64,000 nucleotides of DNA from Pedobacter changchengzhani (GCF_004354365.1 NZ_SJCY01000004.1:62001-126000), one strand, 5' to 3'. Positions 8,463 to 17,804 are shown, numbered from the stretch's first letter. Program-made: numbers and translations. The notes: generated by a model not told the origin, from the letters alone.

Positions 8463-9440
8463 TTACCTTACTACAATAAATTTCTTAGTCGCATTGTGTG
8501 AGCCGGACTCGGAACTGACTTTAAAAAAATATACACCAGGAACCATGTTTGTGGTATTTATTTCTAAAGTATGTTTACCTGTATTTAGGTAATCTTGAAT
8601 AACTGTTTGAACCAAACGACCCATTATATCATAAATTTGTACATCAATTTTATCCGCTTCAGGCAATACAATGTCCAATTTGGTAAATGTATTAGCAGGG
8701 TTTGGATAATTCTGTGTCACCACAAACTGTAAAAAATTATCAAAAATAGCCTTGTTTATTGCATCAAATATTACAAAGCTAATTATTTTATAACCCCTCT
8801 CGTTGGGATGATAGGCATCTTGATACAAAGCAAAGTTACTTCGCAGTGCGCCATTAATATTTGCTAAGTATATTTTATTTTCTGAGGCGATTTTTCTGTA
8901 AATGGTGTTTAAGCTTTTTATGTGCTTATTTACGGTTACGTTTATTGTACTTTCCCGATCATCTACATTTTGTAATGTACAAATAATTGGTATTAGCTTT
9001 TTCGCAATTACAATTTTAATAATTGCGCGCATATTTGCCTCTGTTTCGGTAATTTTTAATTTTCCATTCGTGATCGCAACAGCATCATTAATGCCCATAT
9101 TTACCACAACAAAACCAGTTCTGTTTTTTATAGCATCATTTATTCTTAGTAATCCTTGCGCAGTAGTTTCACCGCCTATACCATGATTTGTAATGTCAAC
9201 AGTTTTTCCACTGTAACAATTTTTAAAGTGCTCGACTAAAAATTTTTGGAATCCGAAGCCTTTAACGCCTTGAACAGTGCTTGCACCGAACGTTACAATG
9301 TTTATACTGTCTTTAGCATAATATTTTGCGGCCTCTGGGCAACTTAATGCTGTATTACTCGGCTTTTTTTGCGCTTGTACATTAAATATTGAAAACGCAA
9401 CCAATATTAAATACAGCAATATAGTCTTGTTTATTTTCAT
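8463..9440 (-). CDS. Secreted SGNH/GDSL hydrolase with type A T9SS sorting domain
   Basis: A signal peptide (MKINKTILLYLILVAFSIFNVQAQ) is followed by an SGNH hydrolase: block I VTFGASTVQG with the Ser, block II GIGGET, block III MGINDA with Asn, and block V DAYHPNERGY with the Asp/His pair. Esterases or lipases of this type remove acyl groups from sugars or lipids. The last about 80 residues (QNYPNPANTFTKLDI, IYDIMGRLVQ, GVYFFKV, KKFIVVR) are a type A sorting domain for the type IX secretion system, so the enzyme should be exported to the surface. The gene stands alone. Substrate unknown. Confidence 0.88.
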   Translation of the reverse strand: MKINKTILLYLILVAFSIFNVQAQKKPSNTALSCPEAAKYYAKDSINIVTFGASTVQGVKGFGFQKFLVEHFKNCYSGKTVDITNHGIGGETTAQGLLRINDAIKNRTGFVVVNMGINDAVAITNGKLKITETEANMRAIIKIVIAKKLIPIICTLQNVDDRESTINVTVNKHIKSLNTIYRKIASENKIYLANINGALRSNFALYQDAYHPNERGYKIISFVIFDAINKAIFDNFLQFVVTQNYPNPANTFTKLDIVLPEADKIDVQIYDIMGRLVQTVIQDYLNTGKHTLEINTTNMVPGVYFFKVSSESGSHNATKKFIVVR

Positions 9441-9577
9441 TTAATTACTCGGCGCGATTGGTTTTAGTGAATTTTAATCGTGCAATTTAATAAAATTTAA
9501 ATGTAATAAACGTTCATATTTTGTTTTTATTGGTTATTAAAACCTGCTTATTATTCACTTTTTGAGCCTTAAACATT

Positions 9578-9585
9578 TATATTTG
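9578..9585 (+). promoter_or_regulatory. Putative -7 promoter element for the M20 dipeptidase
   Basis: TATATTTG matches the Bacteroidota -7 consensus TAnnTTTG and lies 16 bp before the ATG at 9602. No well-spaced -33 TTG partner is evident. Confidence 0.45.
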
Positions 9586-9601
9586 CTTAAACTAATTTGT
9601 T

Positions 9602-10972
9602 ATGCAAGAGATTAAAAAATATGTAGAAACGCACAAACAGCGTTTTTTAGATGAGTTGTTTGAATTATTGCGTTTTCCTTCGGTTAGCGCCGATCCAAAA
9701 TACAAAACTGATGTTTTAAAAACTGCAGATTTTGTTGCCCAAAAACTTAAGGATGCTGGTGCCGATAAAGTTGAAATTTGCGAAACTGCGGGCTATCCAA
9801 TTGTTTATGGTGAAAAATTTGTTGATGCTTCGTTGCCAACTGTGTTAATTTATGGGCATTATGATGTGCAACCTGCAGATCCATTGGAGTTATGGCACAC
9901 GCCACCATTTGAACCTACTGTTCGTGACGGTAAAATTTATGCCCGTGGTGCTTGTGATGATAAAGGACAGTTTTACATGCACGTTAAGGCATTTGAATTG
10001 ATGATGGAAACCAATACTTTGGCCTGTAACGTTAAGTTTATGATTGAAGGGGAGGAAGAAGTTGGTTCTGCGAACTTAGGTATTTTTGTTAAAGCCAATG
10101 CCGAGCGTTTAAAAGCAGATGTTGTGTTGATTTCTGATACTTCGATGATTAGCATGGAGCATCCATCAATAGAAACTGGTTTACGTGGTTTAGCATATAT
10201 GGAAGTTGAGGTTGTTGGTCCAAATCGCGATTTACACTCTGGTGTTTATGGTGGTGCAGTGGCAAATCCTGCAACTATTCTTTGTAAAATGATCGCTTCT
10301 TTACACGATGAAAATAACCACATCACAATTCCAGCTTTTTATGATAAAGTTGTTGAACTTAGTGATGCTGAAAAGAAAGCTTTAAACGGTGCACCTTATA
10401 ATGAGGAAGAATATAAACAAGATTTAGCGATAGATGCGGTTTGGGGTGAAAAGGGTTATTCTACTTTAGAACGTACAGGTACACGCCCTACTTTAGAAGT
10501 TAATGGAATTTGGAGCGGATACATTGGCGAAGGCGCAAAAACGGTTTTACCAAGTAAAGCCAATGCAAAAATTTCGATGCGTTTGGTGCCAAACCAAAGT
10601 TCAGAAGAGATTGCAGCAATTTTTACCAAACATTTTGAAAGTATTGCACCTAATTATGTAAAAGTAAAAGTAAAAGCACATCATGGTGGCGAACCCGTAG
10701 TTACCCCAACGGATAGTATTGCTTATAAAGCTGCAGAGAAAGCCATTCAAGAAAGTTTCGGTAAAACAGCGATTCCAACCCGTGGCGGTGGTAGTATTCC
10801 TATCGTTGCTTTATTTGAAGATGTTTTAGGTATTAAATCGGTGCTTTTTGGCTTTGGTTTAGATAGCGATGCTTTACATTCTCCAAATGAGAAGTACGAT
10901 ATTTATAATTATTACAAGGGTATTGAAACTTTGCCATTGTTTCATAAGTATTTTGCCGAAATGAGTAAATAA
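9602..10972 (+). CDS. M20 family zinc dipeptidase
   Basis: Cytosolic dipeptidase of the CNDP/M20 type. Metal and catalytic blocks are intact: YGHYDVQP (His metal ligand, Asp), RGACDDKGQ (bridging Asp), EGEEEVGS (general-base Glu, metal Glu), LISDTSMIS, and the later PTRGGGSIPIV and DALHSPNEKY with the final His. The central dimerisation or lid segment (RDLHSGVYGGAVANPA) is present, and the length of 456 residues is typical. It is monocistronic with its own terminator. It probably recycles dipeptides; specificity cannot be read from sequence. Confidence 0.92.
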   Translation: MQEIKKYVETHKQRFLDELFELLRFPSVSADPKYKTDVLKTADFVAQKLKDAGADKVEICETAGYPIVYGEKFVDASLPTVLIYGHYDVQPADPLELWHTPPFEPTVRDGKIYARGACDDKGQFYMHVKAFELMMETNTLACNVKFMIEGEEEVGSANLGIFVKANAERLKADVVLISDTSMISMEHPSIETGLRGLAYMEVEVVGPNRDLHSGVYGGAVANPATILCKMIASLHDENNHITIPAFYDKVVELSDAEKKALNGAPYNEEEYKQDLAIDAVWGEKGYSTLERTGTRPTLEVNGIWSGYIGEGAKTVLPSKANAKISMRLVPNQSSEEIAAIFTKHFESIAPNYVKVKVKAHHGGEPVVTPTDSIAYKAAEKAIQESFGKTAIPTRGGGSIPIVALFEDVLGIKSVLFGFGLDSDALHSPNEKYDIYNYYKGIETLPLFHKYFAEMSK

Positions 10973-10997
10973 AATAATTTATAATTTTTTGATAAAG

Positions 10998-11027
10998 CCC
11001 TGAATATTTGTTATTCAGGGTTTTTTT
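10998..11027 (+). terminator. Intrinsic terminator after the M20 dipeptidase
   Basis: CCCTGAATA (10998-11006), loop, TATTCAGGG (11012-11020), then seven T. It is a clean rho-independent terminator 25 bp after the stop. Confidence 0.9.
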
Positions 11028-11231
11028 GGTTAAAAGTTACTAACGCTAAATAGCAGAGAGCACATCAGCGTTAGTGATGCCATTTTTAATTATTATCTAG
11101 ACCAAAGAATCAGATTAATTATTTAACCATTAAGGAATTAAGAAAATTAAGTCGGACTATTTATTATGCAATTGGTATAACTTTGAGCTTGTCTTCTTTA
11201 TCCCGAGTATTGGGATTTTAAACCATAAAAA

Positions 11232-11259
11232 AAGCCGACACTTTTTTGGGTATCGGCTT
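11232..11259 (-). terminator. Intrinsic terminator of the grpE-dnaJ operon
   Basis: AAGCCGA (11232-11238) pairs with TCGGCTT (11253-11259). Read on the minus strand the stem is followed by a run of T (plus-strand A run at 11225-11233), just past the dnaJ stop. Confidence 0.8.
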
Positions 11260-11278
11260 AATTATATGCTAATGCTTT

Positions 11279-12436
11279 TTATTCAAAATATTCTTTCATT
11301 CTTTCGAAGAAGCTTTTATCATTTTTACCAGGTTGTGGCTTAAAATTAGCCGAATCGCGCAGGTTTTCCAAAACATCTCTTTCATCGCTACTTAAAGCTT
11401 TTGGCGTCCAAATGTTAATGTGGATAATCTCATCGCCTCGATGGTAAGAATTAACTTCTGGTAAACCTTTACCTTTTAAGCGCAATAACTTGCCACTCTG
11501 TGTACCCGGTTCGATTTTAATTTTTGCTTTGCCATCAATTGTAGGTACTTCAATACTTGTACCTAACGCTGCATCAACAAAACTCAAATGTAAATCGTAC
11601 ACTACATTATTGCCTTCGCGTTTTAGGGTTTCATGGGCGCTTTCTTCAATTAAAATAATTAAATCGCCTGGTATGCCACCATTTTGTGCTGCATTTCCTT
11701 TTCCGCTCATGCTCAATTGCATGCCTTCGCTCACACCAGCAGGAATGTTAATGGTAATTGTTTCTTCGCCACGTACCACACCCTCGCCGTGGCAAGATGT
11801 ACATTTTGAAGTAATTTGTTCACCATTGCCATTACAAGTAGGGCAGGTAGATGCAGTTTGCATTTGGCCCAAAATGGTATTTGTTACCCTTCGAACCTGA
11901 CCACTGCCACCACAAGTGCTACAAGTACTAACTGATGATTTATCTTTTGCGCCACTACCATCGCAGGTTTTGCAAGCAATTAGCTTATTTACTTTTATTT
12001 TTTTCTCGGCACCATGCGCAATTTCTTCAAGAGTTAATTTAACCTTAATCCTCAAGTTTGTGCCCTTGGTTACTCTGCGTCCGCCACGTTGCTGACCGCC
12101 ACCGCCAAAAAAGCTTTCGAAAGGATTATGACCACCAAAAACATCTCCAAAATTACTGAAGATATCATCCATATTCATACCGCCACCACCATAGCCACCG
12201 CCACCTGCACCGCCAACACCCGCATGACCGTATTGGTCATAGCGTTGCTTTTTCTCGGCATTGCTTAAAATTTCGTAAGCTTCTGCAGCCTCTTTAAATT
12301 TATCTTCAGAAGCTTTATCGCCAGGGTTTTTATCCGGATGATACTTGATAGCCATTTTACGGTAAGCTTTTTTGATTTCATCTGCTGATGAACCTTTGCT
12401 TACACCTAATATGTCGTAATAATCTCTCTTACTCAT
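11279..12436 (-). CDS. dnaJ: Chaperone DnaJ
   Basis: Hsp40 co-chaperone that stimulates the DnaK ATPase. The J domain has its HPD motif in KYHPDKNPGDK. A Gly/Phe-rich region follows (GGAGGGGYGGGGMNMDD). Then come the four zinc-binding CxxCxGxG repeats: CKTCDGSG, CSTCGGSG, CPTCNGNG, CTSCHGEG. The C-terminal substrate-binding domain is complete, and 385 residues is the normal length. It lies 53 bp downstream of grpE and shares its terminator, so the two form a heat-shock operon. dnaK is not in the window. Confidence 0.97.
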   Translation of the reverse strand: MSKRDYYDILGVSKGSSADEIKKAYRKMAIKYHPDKNPGDKASEDKFKEAAEAYEILSNAEKKQRYDQYGHAGVGGAGGGGYGGGGMNMDDIFSNFGDVFGGHNPFESFFGGGGQQRGGRRVTKGTNLRIKVKLTLEEIAHGAEKKIKVNKLIACKTCDGSGAKDKSSVSTCSTCGGSGQVRRVTNTILGQMQTASTCPTCNGNGEQITSKCTSCHGEGVVRGEETITINIPAGVSEGMQLSMSGKGNAAQNGGIPGDLIILIEESAHETLKREGNNVVYDLHLSFVDAALGTSIEVPTIDGKAKIKIEPGTQSGKLLRLKGKGLPEVNSYHRGDEIIHINIWTPKALSSDERDVLENLRDSANFKPQPGKNDKSFFERMKEYFE

Positions 12437-12489
12437 GTTTTTTATAATGTACTAATTAGCTAATTAACCAATTAGCAAATTGACTAATT

Positions 12490-13071
12490 TTATGCTCCAA
12501 CAACAACTTTAGCAAAACGGATTACATTATCATTTAATGTATAACCTTTTTCTACCTCATCAATAACTTTGCCTTTTAACTTTTCGGTAGGGGCGGGTAC
12601 GTTCGTAATGGCTTCGTGATAATCAGTATTGAAATCATTATTAATGCTATCAACCTCTTTTAAACCCTTTTGAGCCAATAAATTTTTCAATTTATTGTTT
12701 ACTAGCAAAATACCTTCTTTAACAGGTGCTACATCTGTAGCCGTTTCCATTGCTTTTAAAGCACGGTCAAAATCATCCAACACTGGTAATAATGAAACGA
12801 TAATATCTTTACCTGCAGTTTGCAATAATTCAACACGTTCTTTTTGTGTACGGCGTTTATAATTATCAAATTCTGCATACATTCTTAAATACTTATCATT
12901 AAGTTGTTGCACTTCTGCCTGTAACTTTTCCTCTGCAGATAATTCAATAACTTCCTCTTGATTATTTTCTGCATCAGGGTTTTCTATATTTTCTGGCGTA
13001 GTGTTTTCTAACGGCTGTTCAGTATTCATTATATTTTCCTCTTTATCGTTATTTTTCTTCTTATTAAACAT
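12490..13071 (-). CDS. grpE: Nucleotide exchange factor GrpE
   Basis: GrpE releases ADP from DnaK. After a variable acidic N-terminus the family core is clear: coiled coil with LQAEVQQLNDKYLRMYAEFDNYKRRTQKE, then LLPVLDDFDRALKAM, KEGILLVNNKLKNLLAQKGL, NTDYHEAITNVPAP, and the beta domain GKVIDEVEKGYTLNDNVIRFAKVVVG. I chose the ATG at 13071 (MFNKKKNNDK). The frame stays open to 13116 with an unconserved leader, and an ATG at 13029 (MNTEQ) has a better purine-rich site, so the start is uncertain. It is the first gene of grpE-dnaJ. Confidence 0.93.
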   Translation of the reverse strand: MFNKKKNNDKEENIMNTEQPLENTTPENIENPDAENNQEEVIELSAEEKLQAEVQQLNDKYLRMYAEFDNYKRRTQKERVELLQTAGKDIIVSLLPVLDDFDRALKAMETATDVAPVKEGILLVNNKLKNLLAQKGLKEVDSINNDFNTDYHEAITNVPAPTEKLKGKVIDEVEKGYTLNDNVIRFAKVVVGA

Positions 13072-13265
13072 AATATTAGGCTGAATTTTCAATCCTATTC
13101 TCAACAATTTTGCCATAAACGAAAATCAGCCAAGCTGACAGATTTATATAAAAATATCTGACCAGATTGGCTGATTGACTGACAATTTAAAGTACGATTT
13201 GCGAAGTGCGATTTTAGATTTGAGTATTAAAATCGTACTTCGTAAATCTAAAATTGTAAACTTAC

Positions 13266-13949
13266 TTAGGCTATTTTTGCATCTTCATGCACAACGCCAC
13301 CTTCGCATTTTATAATGCGCGAAGGGTAGGTGCGAATCATTTGATAATCGTGTGTGGCCATTAAAACAGCGGTTCCATTTTGCGAAATTTGTTTTAAAAG
13401 CGTTACAATTTCTTCTGATGTTTCTGGATCTAAATTCCCGGTAGGTTCATCAGCTAAAATAATTTCAGGGTCGTTTAATAGGGCTCTAGCAATTACAATA
13501 CGTTGTTGCTCTCCTCCAGAAATTTCGTGAGGCATTTTTTTGATTTTTGATCTTAAACCAACCTTATCCAGCACATCTTTAATCCGCTCGGTAATTAAAT
13601 TTTTATCTACCCAGCCAGTTGCCTTTAAAACAAATTCGAGGTTTTTCTCAATCGTACGGTCGGTTAGTAACTGAAAATCTTGGAAAACTACGCCCAATTT
13701 TCTGCGTAAAAAAGGTACTTTGCTTTCTGTTAAGTTTTTTAGATCGAAGCCAGCAATTTCTCCACTGCCATTGCCTATATGTAAATCGCCATATAAAATT
13801 TTTAACAAACTACTTTTGCCTGAGCCAGTTTGACCGATTAAAAATACAAACTCTCCTTTTTCTACATGTAAATTTACATTCGAGAGTACTAAATGTTTTT
13901 GTTGAAAAACATCAACATTGCTTAAATGAATTACTGCGTTTTCTGCCAT
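13266..13949 (-). CDS. ftsE: FtsE-like ABC transporter ATPase
   Basis: ABC ATPase of the FtsE type, which works with FtsX at the division site to activate peptidoglycan hydrolases. Walker A GQTGSGKSSLLK, Q-loop VFQDFQLL, signature SGGEQQRIVIARALL, Walker B IILADEPTGNLD and the H-loop MATHD are all intact. At 227 residues it is typical for FtsE. No ftsX is adjacent; the neighbour upstream is a small conserved hypothetical whose stop is one base from this start. A lone LolD- or MacB-type ATPase is the alternative, but FtsE fits best. Confidence 0.82.
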   Translation of the reverse strand: MAENAVIHLSNVDVFQQKHLVLSNVNLHVEKGEFVFLIGQTGSGKSSLLKILYGDLHIGNGSGEIAGFDLKNLTESKVPFLRRKLGVVFQDFQLLTDRTIEKNLEFVLKATGWVDKNLITERIKDVLDKVGLRSKIKKMPHEISGGEQQRIVIARALLNDPEIILADEPTGNLDPETSEEIVTLLKQISQNGTAVLMATHDYQMIRTYPSRIIKCEGGVVHEDAKIA

Positions 13950-13950
13950 T

Positions 13951-14154
13951 TTATATTTCTAATTTAGCAATCTGCCCAAAAGGCAAATTATTAACCATTT
14001 CCATAATGTAATCTTGCTTATCGCCCAAACCTAACTTTGTTAACGATTTGTCTGGTCGATCTACCCTAAAATAAGCCAATAAAGTAAACTTTTCGTCTCT
14101 TAATTGTACGTAATCGGGAATTTTGGCAATGCCTTTTACTTTGATGATATACAT
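13951..14154 (-). CDS. Small conserved hypothetical protein upstream of ftsE
   Basis: A 67-residue protein starting MYIIKVKGIAKIPDYVQLRD and ending NNLPFGQIAKLEI. An ATG six codons earlier (14172) is in frame but gives an unconserved leader. The stop codon lies one base before the ftsE ATG, so the two genes are translationally coupled and probably act together. No domain is recognised; it looks like a compact alpha/beta protein. It is real, judging from the tight coupling and normal codon use. Confidence 0.65.
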   Translation of the reverse strand: MYIIKVKGIAKIPDYVQLRDEKFTLLAYFRVDRPDKSLTKLGLGDKQDYIMEMVNNLPFGQIAKLEI

Positions 14155-14205
14155 TCTGCTCAAAAATAGCATTTCAAAACGAAAAGCCGAACATAGAAGC
14201 GCATT

Positions 14206-16107
14206 TTATCTCGTCAAAAATACCCATCCCGAATAGGTTTTAAAATCTTCGTTAAAATAAATCGTATAATAATACGTGCCAACGGGTAAATCTTTTCCGT
14301 TTAATTTTCCATCCCATGGTTTATAAAACCCTACACTTTGATAAACGAGCGCTCCGTAGCGGTTTACTATTTTAAGTTTAGGATTGGGAAAAGCCCCAGC
14401 AGCGGGTATGTTCCAAGTATCGTTGAAGCCATCACCATTGGGAGAAAAAGAATTAGGAATTAAAATGTCTGGATAAACTTTAATAAAAACAGCATCAGTA
14501 CTGCTAACACATTTTGAAATCACGTTTAGGGTATAAGTAATGTCGTATTTCGGGGTTGCAATTGGATTTAATTTAGTCGGATCATCCAAAAAATCTGCAG
14601 GACTCCAAAAATAAGTTACCTCATCGCCACTTATTTTTCCGTTTAAAGTAACTGATGATCCAGCAAAAATCTTCTTATCGTCACCGGCATCTGCCATTGC
14701 GTTTTTAAGTACATTAACCTTAATTTCCTTCATTTCGTAGCAAACGCCATTAGATATTTTAACCTGATAAATGGTAGAATCTTTCGGCGATGCAAATGTT
14801 TCGTCGCTATTTAGATTAGATAAGCCTGTTGCGGGCATCCAAGTATATTGTGTGCCACCAAAAGCTTTCAAAGTTATGCCGGTATTTTCGCAAATATCAA
14901 CCGAGGAGAAATTAGTTGACCCAACAACACGGTCTAAAATTTGCAACTCCGTATTTGCAGGCGCAGTACATCCGTTTAGGCTAACCGTAACACTGTATAT
15001 GCCCTGCATGGCGGTTGTAGCATTTAAAATTATCGGGTTTTGATCCGTTGAAGTATAATTGTTTGGGCCAGTCCATTGGTAGTGATCGCCGCCCTCGGCA
15101 CGCAGCTGAATTTCATCGCCAGCACAATACGGGCCGCCATTACTAGCTTTTGCTATTGGTAAAGATTTTACAAAAAAATCTATTGGCGCTGATACCACTC
15201 TACATTTTAAAGAGCCAATATTTATTCTCTCTGCTGCTGCGAGGCGATAATGATAATCACCTACAACGGCGTTGGTAAATTGTACGACATAATCTTTTTG
15301 GGTTGCACCTGGTATGTCAACCCATTCGTTGTTGGTTTGTTTTTGCCACTGAAAAGCTACATCTGTAAAGCCAACTGGTTGCAAGGCGTCAATGTTAAAA
15401 GTCATATCGTTGCCTTCGCAAAAACTGGCCGTTGTTGCATTAGTGCCCCTTAAAGCTGGTGATATTACTGGCCCACATGGTCTAAATGTGATGTCATCAA
15501 GTGCCACATCATTACCATTACCGCCGGGATTAACATTGCTCATTGTTAAGGTAATGGTGCCCATATTTGCAGGCGTGGTAAATGTAGTGCCGTATTTTTG
15601 CCATTGTGGCGTGGCCGATTCGGGAATATCTCCTGTGGTAAAACCTCCTGGAATTTCTATACCATCATTTTCAATCGTGAACTTGATGTTGGGTTTAATG
15701 CCACTTCTATTTAATATATTGATGATGTAAGAAGCAAACTCGTAAGTTGTATTTGGGCACAAATCCCTTACTGTGGTTTTAAAAAATATGTCTTGCGTAT
15801 AGCTGGCGTTTACCACCATCATGTAGCCATTAGGATCATTAGGTGTGTGGTTTGTTATGTTTTGATGCCAAGCGGTGTTCATTCCAGCGGTTGTTTTTGC
15901 CAAAGTATAAAACCCATCTTGTGGTGTGCCTGCAATATATTGATAGGTTGTATTTGCAGGTGTAGGATTTCCAAAAGTCTGGGTGCCTCTACCAAAATCA
16001 CTTCCAGCTTCAATTATTGGGTCGCCGAGATTACCTGTACATACCTGTTGCGCCTTTACAAATGTAAAAGCATATACAAAAATCAAAATTAACTGTAGTC
16101 TAAGCAT
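14206..16107 (-). CDS. Large surface protein with Ig/PKD-like repeats and type B T9SS (gliding-associated) C-terminus
   Basis: A signal peptide (MLRLQLILIFVYAFTFVKAQ) is followed by an N-terminal module that looks like a galactose-binding or jelly-roll fold (TTVRDLCPNTTYEFASYI, NDVALDDITFRPCGP). Then come repeated Ig/PKD-like units with paired Cys (PYCAGDEIQLRAEGGDHYQWTGP; DICENTGITLKAFGGTQYTWMP; AGDDKKIFAGSSVTLNGKI). The C-terminus, PNSFSPNGDGFNDTWNI ... NRYGALVYQS ... PVGTYYYTIYF ... GWVFLTR, is the CHU_C/type B sorting domain. The protein should be exported by the type IX system and held at the surface as an adhesin or matrix component. Ligand unknown. Confidence 0.88.
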   Translation of the reverse strand: MLRLQLILIFVYAFTFVKAQQVCTGNLGDPIIEAGSDFGRGTQTFGNPTPANTTYQYIAGTPQDGFYTLAKTTAGMNTAWHQNITNHTPNDPNGYMMVVNASYTQDIFFKTTVRDLCPNTTYEFASYIINILNRSGIKPNIKFTIENDGIEIPGGFTTGDIPESATPQWQKYGTTFTTPANMGTITLTMSNVNPGGNGNDVALDDITFRPCGPVISPALRGTNATTASFCEGNDMTFNIDALQPVGFTDVAFQWQKQTNNEWVDIPGATQKDYVVQFTNAVVGDYHYRLAAAERINIGSLKCRVVSAPIDFFVKSLPIAKASNGGPYCAGDEIQLRAEGGDHYQWTGPNNYTSTDQNPIILNATTAMQGIYSVTVSLNGCTAPANTELQILDRVVGSTNFSSVDICENTGITLKAFGGTQYTWMPATGLSNLNSDETFASPKDSTIYQVKISNGVCYEMKEIKVNVLKNAMADAGDDKKIFAGSSVTLNGKISGDEVTYFWSPADFLDDPTKLNPIATPKYDITYTLNVISKCVSSTDAVFIKVYPDILIPNSFSPNGDGFNDTWNIPAAGAFPNPKLKIVNRYGALVYQSVGFYKPWDGKLNGKDLPVGTYYYTIYFNEDFKTYSGWVFLTR

Positions 16108-16159
16108 TTATATGCGATCTGCTTGCAATATCCTAAAAAATATCTGTTTTGAGGCTGCG

Positions 16160-17176
16160 CTAATTTAGGCCGTTCAAAAATTCTACGGTATTTACGTTAT
16201 CGGCATAATCCCACAGTTTTGGGTGCTGACTTTCGCCAAAATTAAAAGTTTTCATGCGCAAAGGAACCTGTGTAACAATGCATTGAATATTTTCGGCTTG
16301 CTCATTCAAAGTATTTTCTACCTCGTTAATGCTTTTATATTCCTCGTAAAATAAAACCGCTAGGGGCGAAGCAATATTTTTATCCTCTTTTAACAATAAA
16401 AACCCGTTATCGAAATGTTTGGCCGCATTTACCAAATAAATAGATTTATTGTAATCGTAATTGTTGTTATATTTAAAGTGATTAATAATGGGTTGATAGC
16501 TTTCAATGCCTTCGTAAAAATTGGCAATATTATAGCCTTCCGGGAAGTAAATTTTAGAAATATTTCTACAACCTAGTCCAAAATAATCGAAAATATCAGC
16601 ACCTAAACGATTGAGTTCTGCTTCAGTTTCTGTGCCACTTAAAACCGCCACGCTATTTCTATTTTTGCGGATGATGTTTGGCACTTTGCTAAAATAGAAA
16701 TCGAAGTATCTTGATGAATTGTTGCTTCCAGTTGCAATAACAGCATCAAAACCTTTTAAACGCTCTACATATTGTATTTTATCTGCAAATGCAGGTTCAA
16801 TTTTAATCAACTCAGTAATTACCGTTTTAATCAGTTTATCATCCGAAGAAGAAAGTTTTATTAAAGCAATATTGCCAGTTGCTAAAACGCAAAGTACATC
16901 GTGGAAACCAACCATAGGGATGTTGCCGGCAAGGATTAAGCCTATTTTTTTTGGTGATGAACTAAATTTAATAGCTTGAAACCAAGTATCGATGTCTTGG
17001 CTGTTTAACATCGCCGCAAAGGATGCGATAGATTTTTTTACGTTATCTAAAGTAAACCAAGCATTGCTGTTTAGGGCGCCATTTACCTCATTCTCTACTA
17101 TGTCGGTAGGGTTTATCAGCTTTGATCCTAGTTGTTTAAACGCAATAATTACTTTATCTTGAGTTAAAATAGACAT
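16160..17176 (-). CDS. LuxC-family acyl-CoA reductase
   Basis: LuxC-type fatty acyl reductases reduce an activated acyl group to aldehyde with NADPH. Visible features are a nucleotide-binding start (ILAGNIPMVGFHDVLCVL), the segment VIATGSNNSSRYFDFYF and the catalytic Cys in DYFGLGCRNISKIYFPEG. At 338 residues it is shorter than LuxC of bioluminescent bacteria but in the usual range for Bacteroidota homologues. It is divergently transcribed from a ferredoxin 78 bp away, which could supply electrons; that link is inference. The natural acyl substrate is unknown. Confidence 0.82.
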   Translation of the reverse strand: MSILTQDKVIIAFKQLGSKLINPTDIVENEVNGALNSNAWFTLDNVKKSIASFAAMLNSQDIDTWFQAIKFSSSPKKIGLILAGNIPMVGFHDVLCVLATGNIALIKLSSSDDKLIKTVITELIKIEPAFADKIQYVERLKGFDAVIATGSNNSSRYFDFYFSKVPNIIRKNRNSVAVLSGTETEAELNRLGADIFDYFGLGCRNISKIYFPEGYNIANFYEGIESYQPIINHFKYNNNYDYNKSIYLVNAAKHFDNGFLLLKEDKNIASPLAVLFYEEYKSINEVENTLNEQAENIQCIVTQVPLRMKTFNFGESQHPKLWDYADNVNTVEFLNGLN

Positions 17177-17184
17177 ATTTAGAA

Positions 17185-17214
17185 TTGTTATTAATGGTTT
17201 ATGTGTTATATTTG
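17185..17214 (+). promoter_or_regulatory. Promoter of the ferredoxin gene
   Basis: TTG at 17185-17187, 19 bp, then TATATTTG at 17207-17214. This matches the Bacteroidota TTG-N19-TAnnTTTG promoter and implies a 5' UTR of about 33-36 bp. Confidence 0.75.
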
Positions 17215-17254
17215 CACCGCAAAGGTAAACTAAGCAAAAGAATAAGACGAAAAC

Positions 17255-17605
17255 ATGGCGATTAAAATAACTGATGAATGTATAAATTGTGGCGCTTGCG
17301 AACCTGAGTGTCCAAATAATGCAATTTACGATGCTGGTGCTGCGTGGCGTTTCTCCGACGGCACAAATTTAAACGGAATTATCGATTTCGGTAATGAGCA
17401 AATTGAAGCAGATAAATCTCAAGATGCAATTTCTGATGAGGTTTATTATATCGTATCTGATAAATGTACCGAATGTAAAGGGTTTCATGATGAGCCTCAA
17501 TGTGCTGCGGTTTGCCCGGTAGATTGTTGTGTGGATGATGAGGACGTACGAGAAACAGAAGAAGAGTTGTTGGCTAAGAAAGCTTGGTTACACCAGGAGG
17601 GATAG
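17255..17605 (+). CDS. 4Fe-4S dicluster ferredoxin
   Basis: A 116-residue ferredoxin. Cluster 1 ligands are in CINCGACEPECP near the N-terminus. The second set is CTECKGFHDEPQCAAVCPVD, with the long loop between Cys 2 and Cys 3 seen in Azotobacter-type and Allochromatium-type 2[4Fe-4S] ferredoxins. It probably carries low-potential electrons in the cytosol. It has its own promoter and an intrinsic terminator, divergent from the LuxC-type reductase. The partner enzyme is not proven. Confidence 0.9.
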   Translation: MAIKITDECINCGACEPECPNNAIYDAGAAWRFSDGTNLNGIIDFGNEQIEADKSQDAISDEVYYIVSDKCTECKGFHDEPQCAAVCPVDCCVDDEDVRETEEELLAKKAWLHQEG

Positions 17606-17662
17606 GAGCCCCACCTCTGCCTGTCCGGCAGGCAGGCAACCCTCCCCAAATGAGAGGGCTTT
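17606..17662. repeat. C-rich interspersed repeat with a nested palindrome
   Basis: AGCCCCACCTC ... AACCCTCCCCAAATGAGAGGG is one copy of the C/G-rich intergenic repeat. It is interrupted by TGCCTGTCCGGCAGGCAGGC (17618-17637), itself a palindrome. A close relative of the inner palindrome interrupts another C-rich repeat at about 34102-34122. Confidence 0.65.
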
Positions 17663-17677
17663 TAAATATTTATATAG

Positions 17678-17709
17678 AAGGCGCTTAATAGGTTAGGCGC
17701 CTTTTTTTT
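17678..17709 (+). terminator. Intrinsic terminator after the ferredoxin gene
   Basis: AAGGCGC (17678-17684), loop TTAATAGGTTA, GGCGCC, then eight T ending at 17709. Confidence 0.88.
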
Positions 17710-17804
17710 GTTTAGACCGTATTTTGTTTCGAATTAAAATGCCTATTGAATATGGGATCTTTTTATCCAGAACTTAAATTTTGGGGGGTTCTAAATTTTA
17801 CATT

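Noticed and set aside
11490..11900. A long open frame on the plus strand opposite dnaJ
   Set aside because: It is an antisense shadow of the Cys/Gly-rich part of dnaJ, with no family likeness and no start signals.
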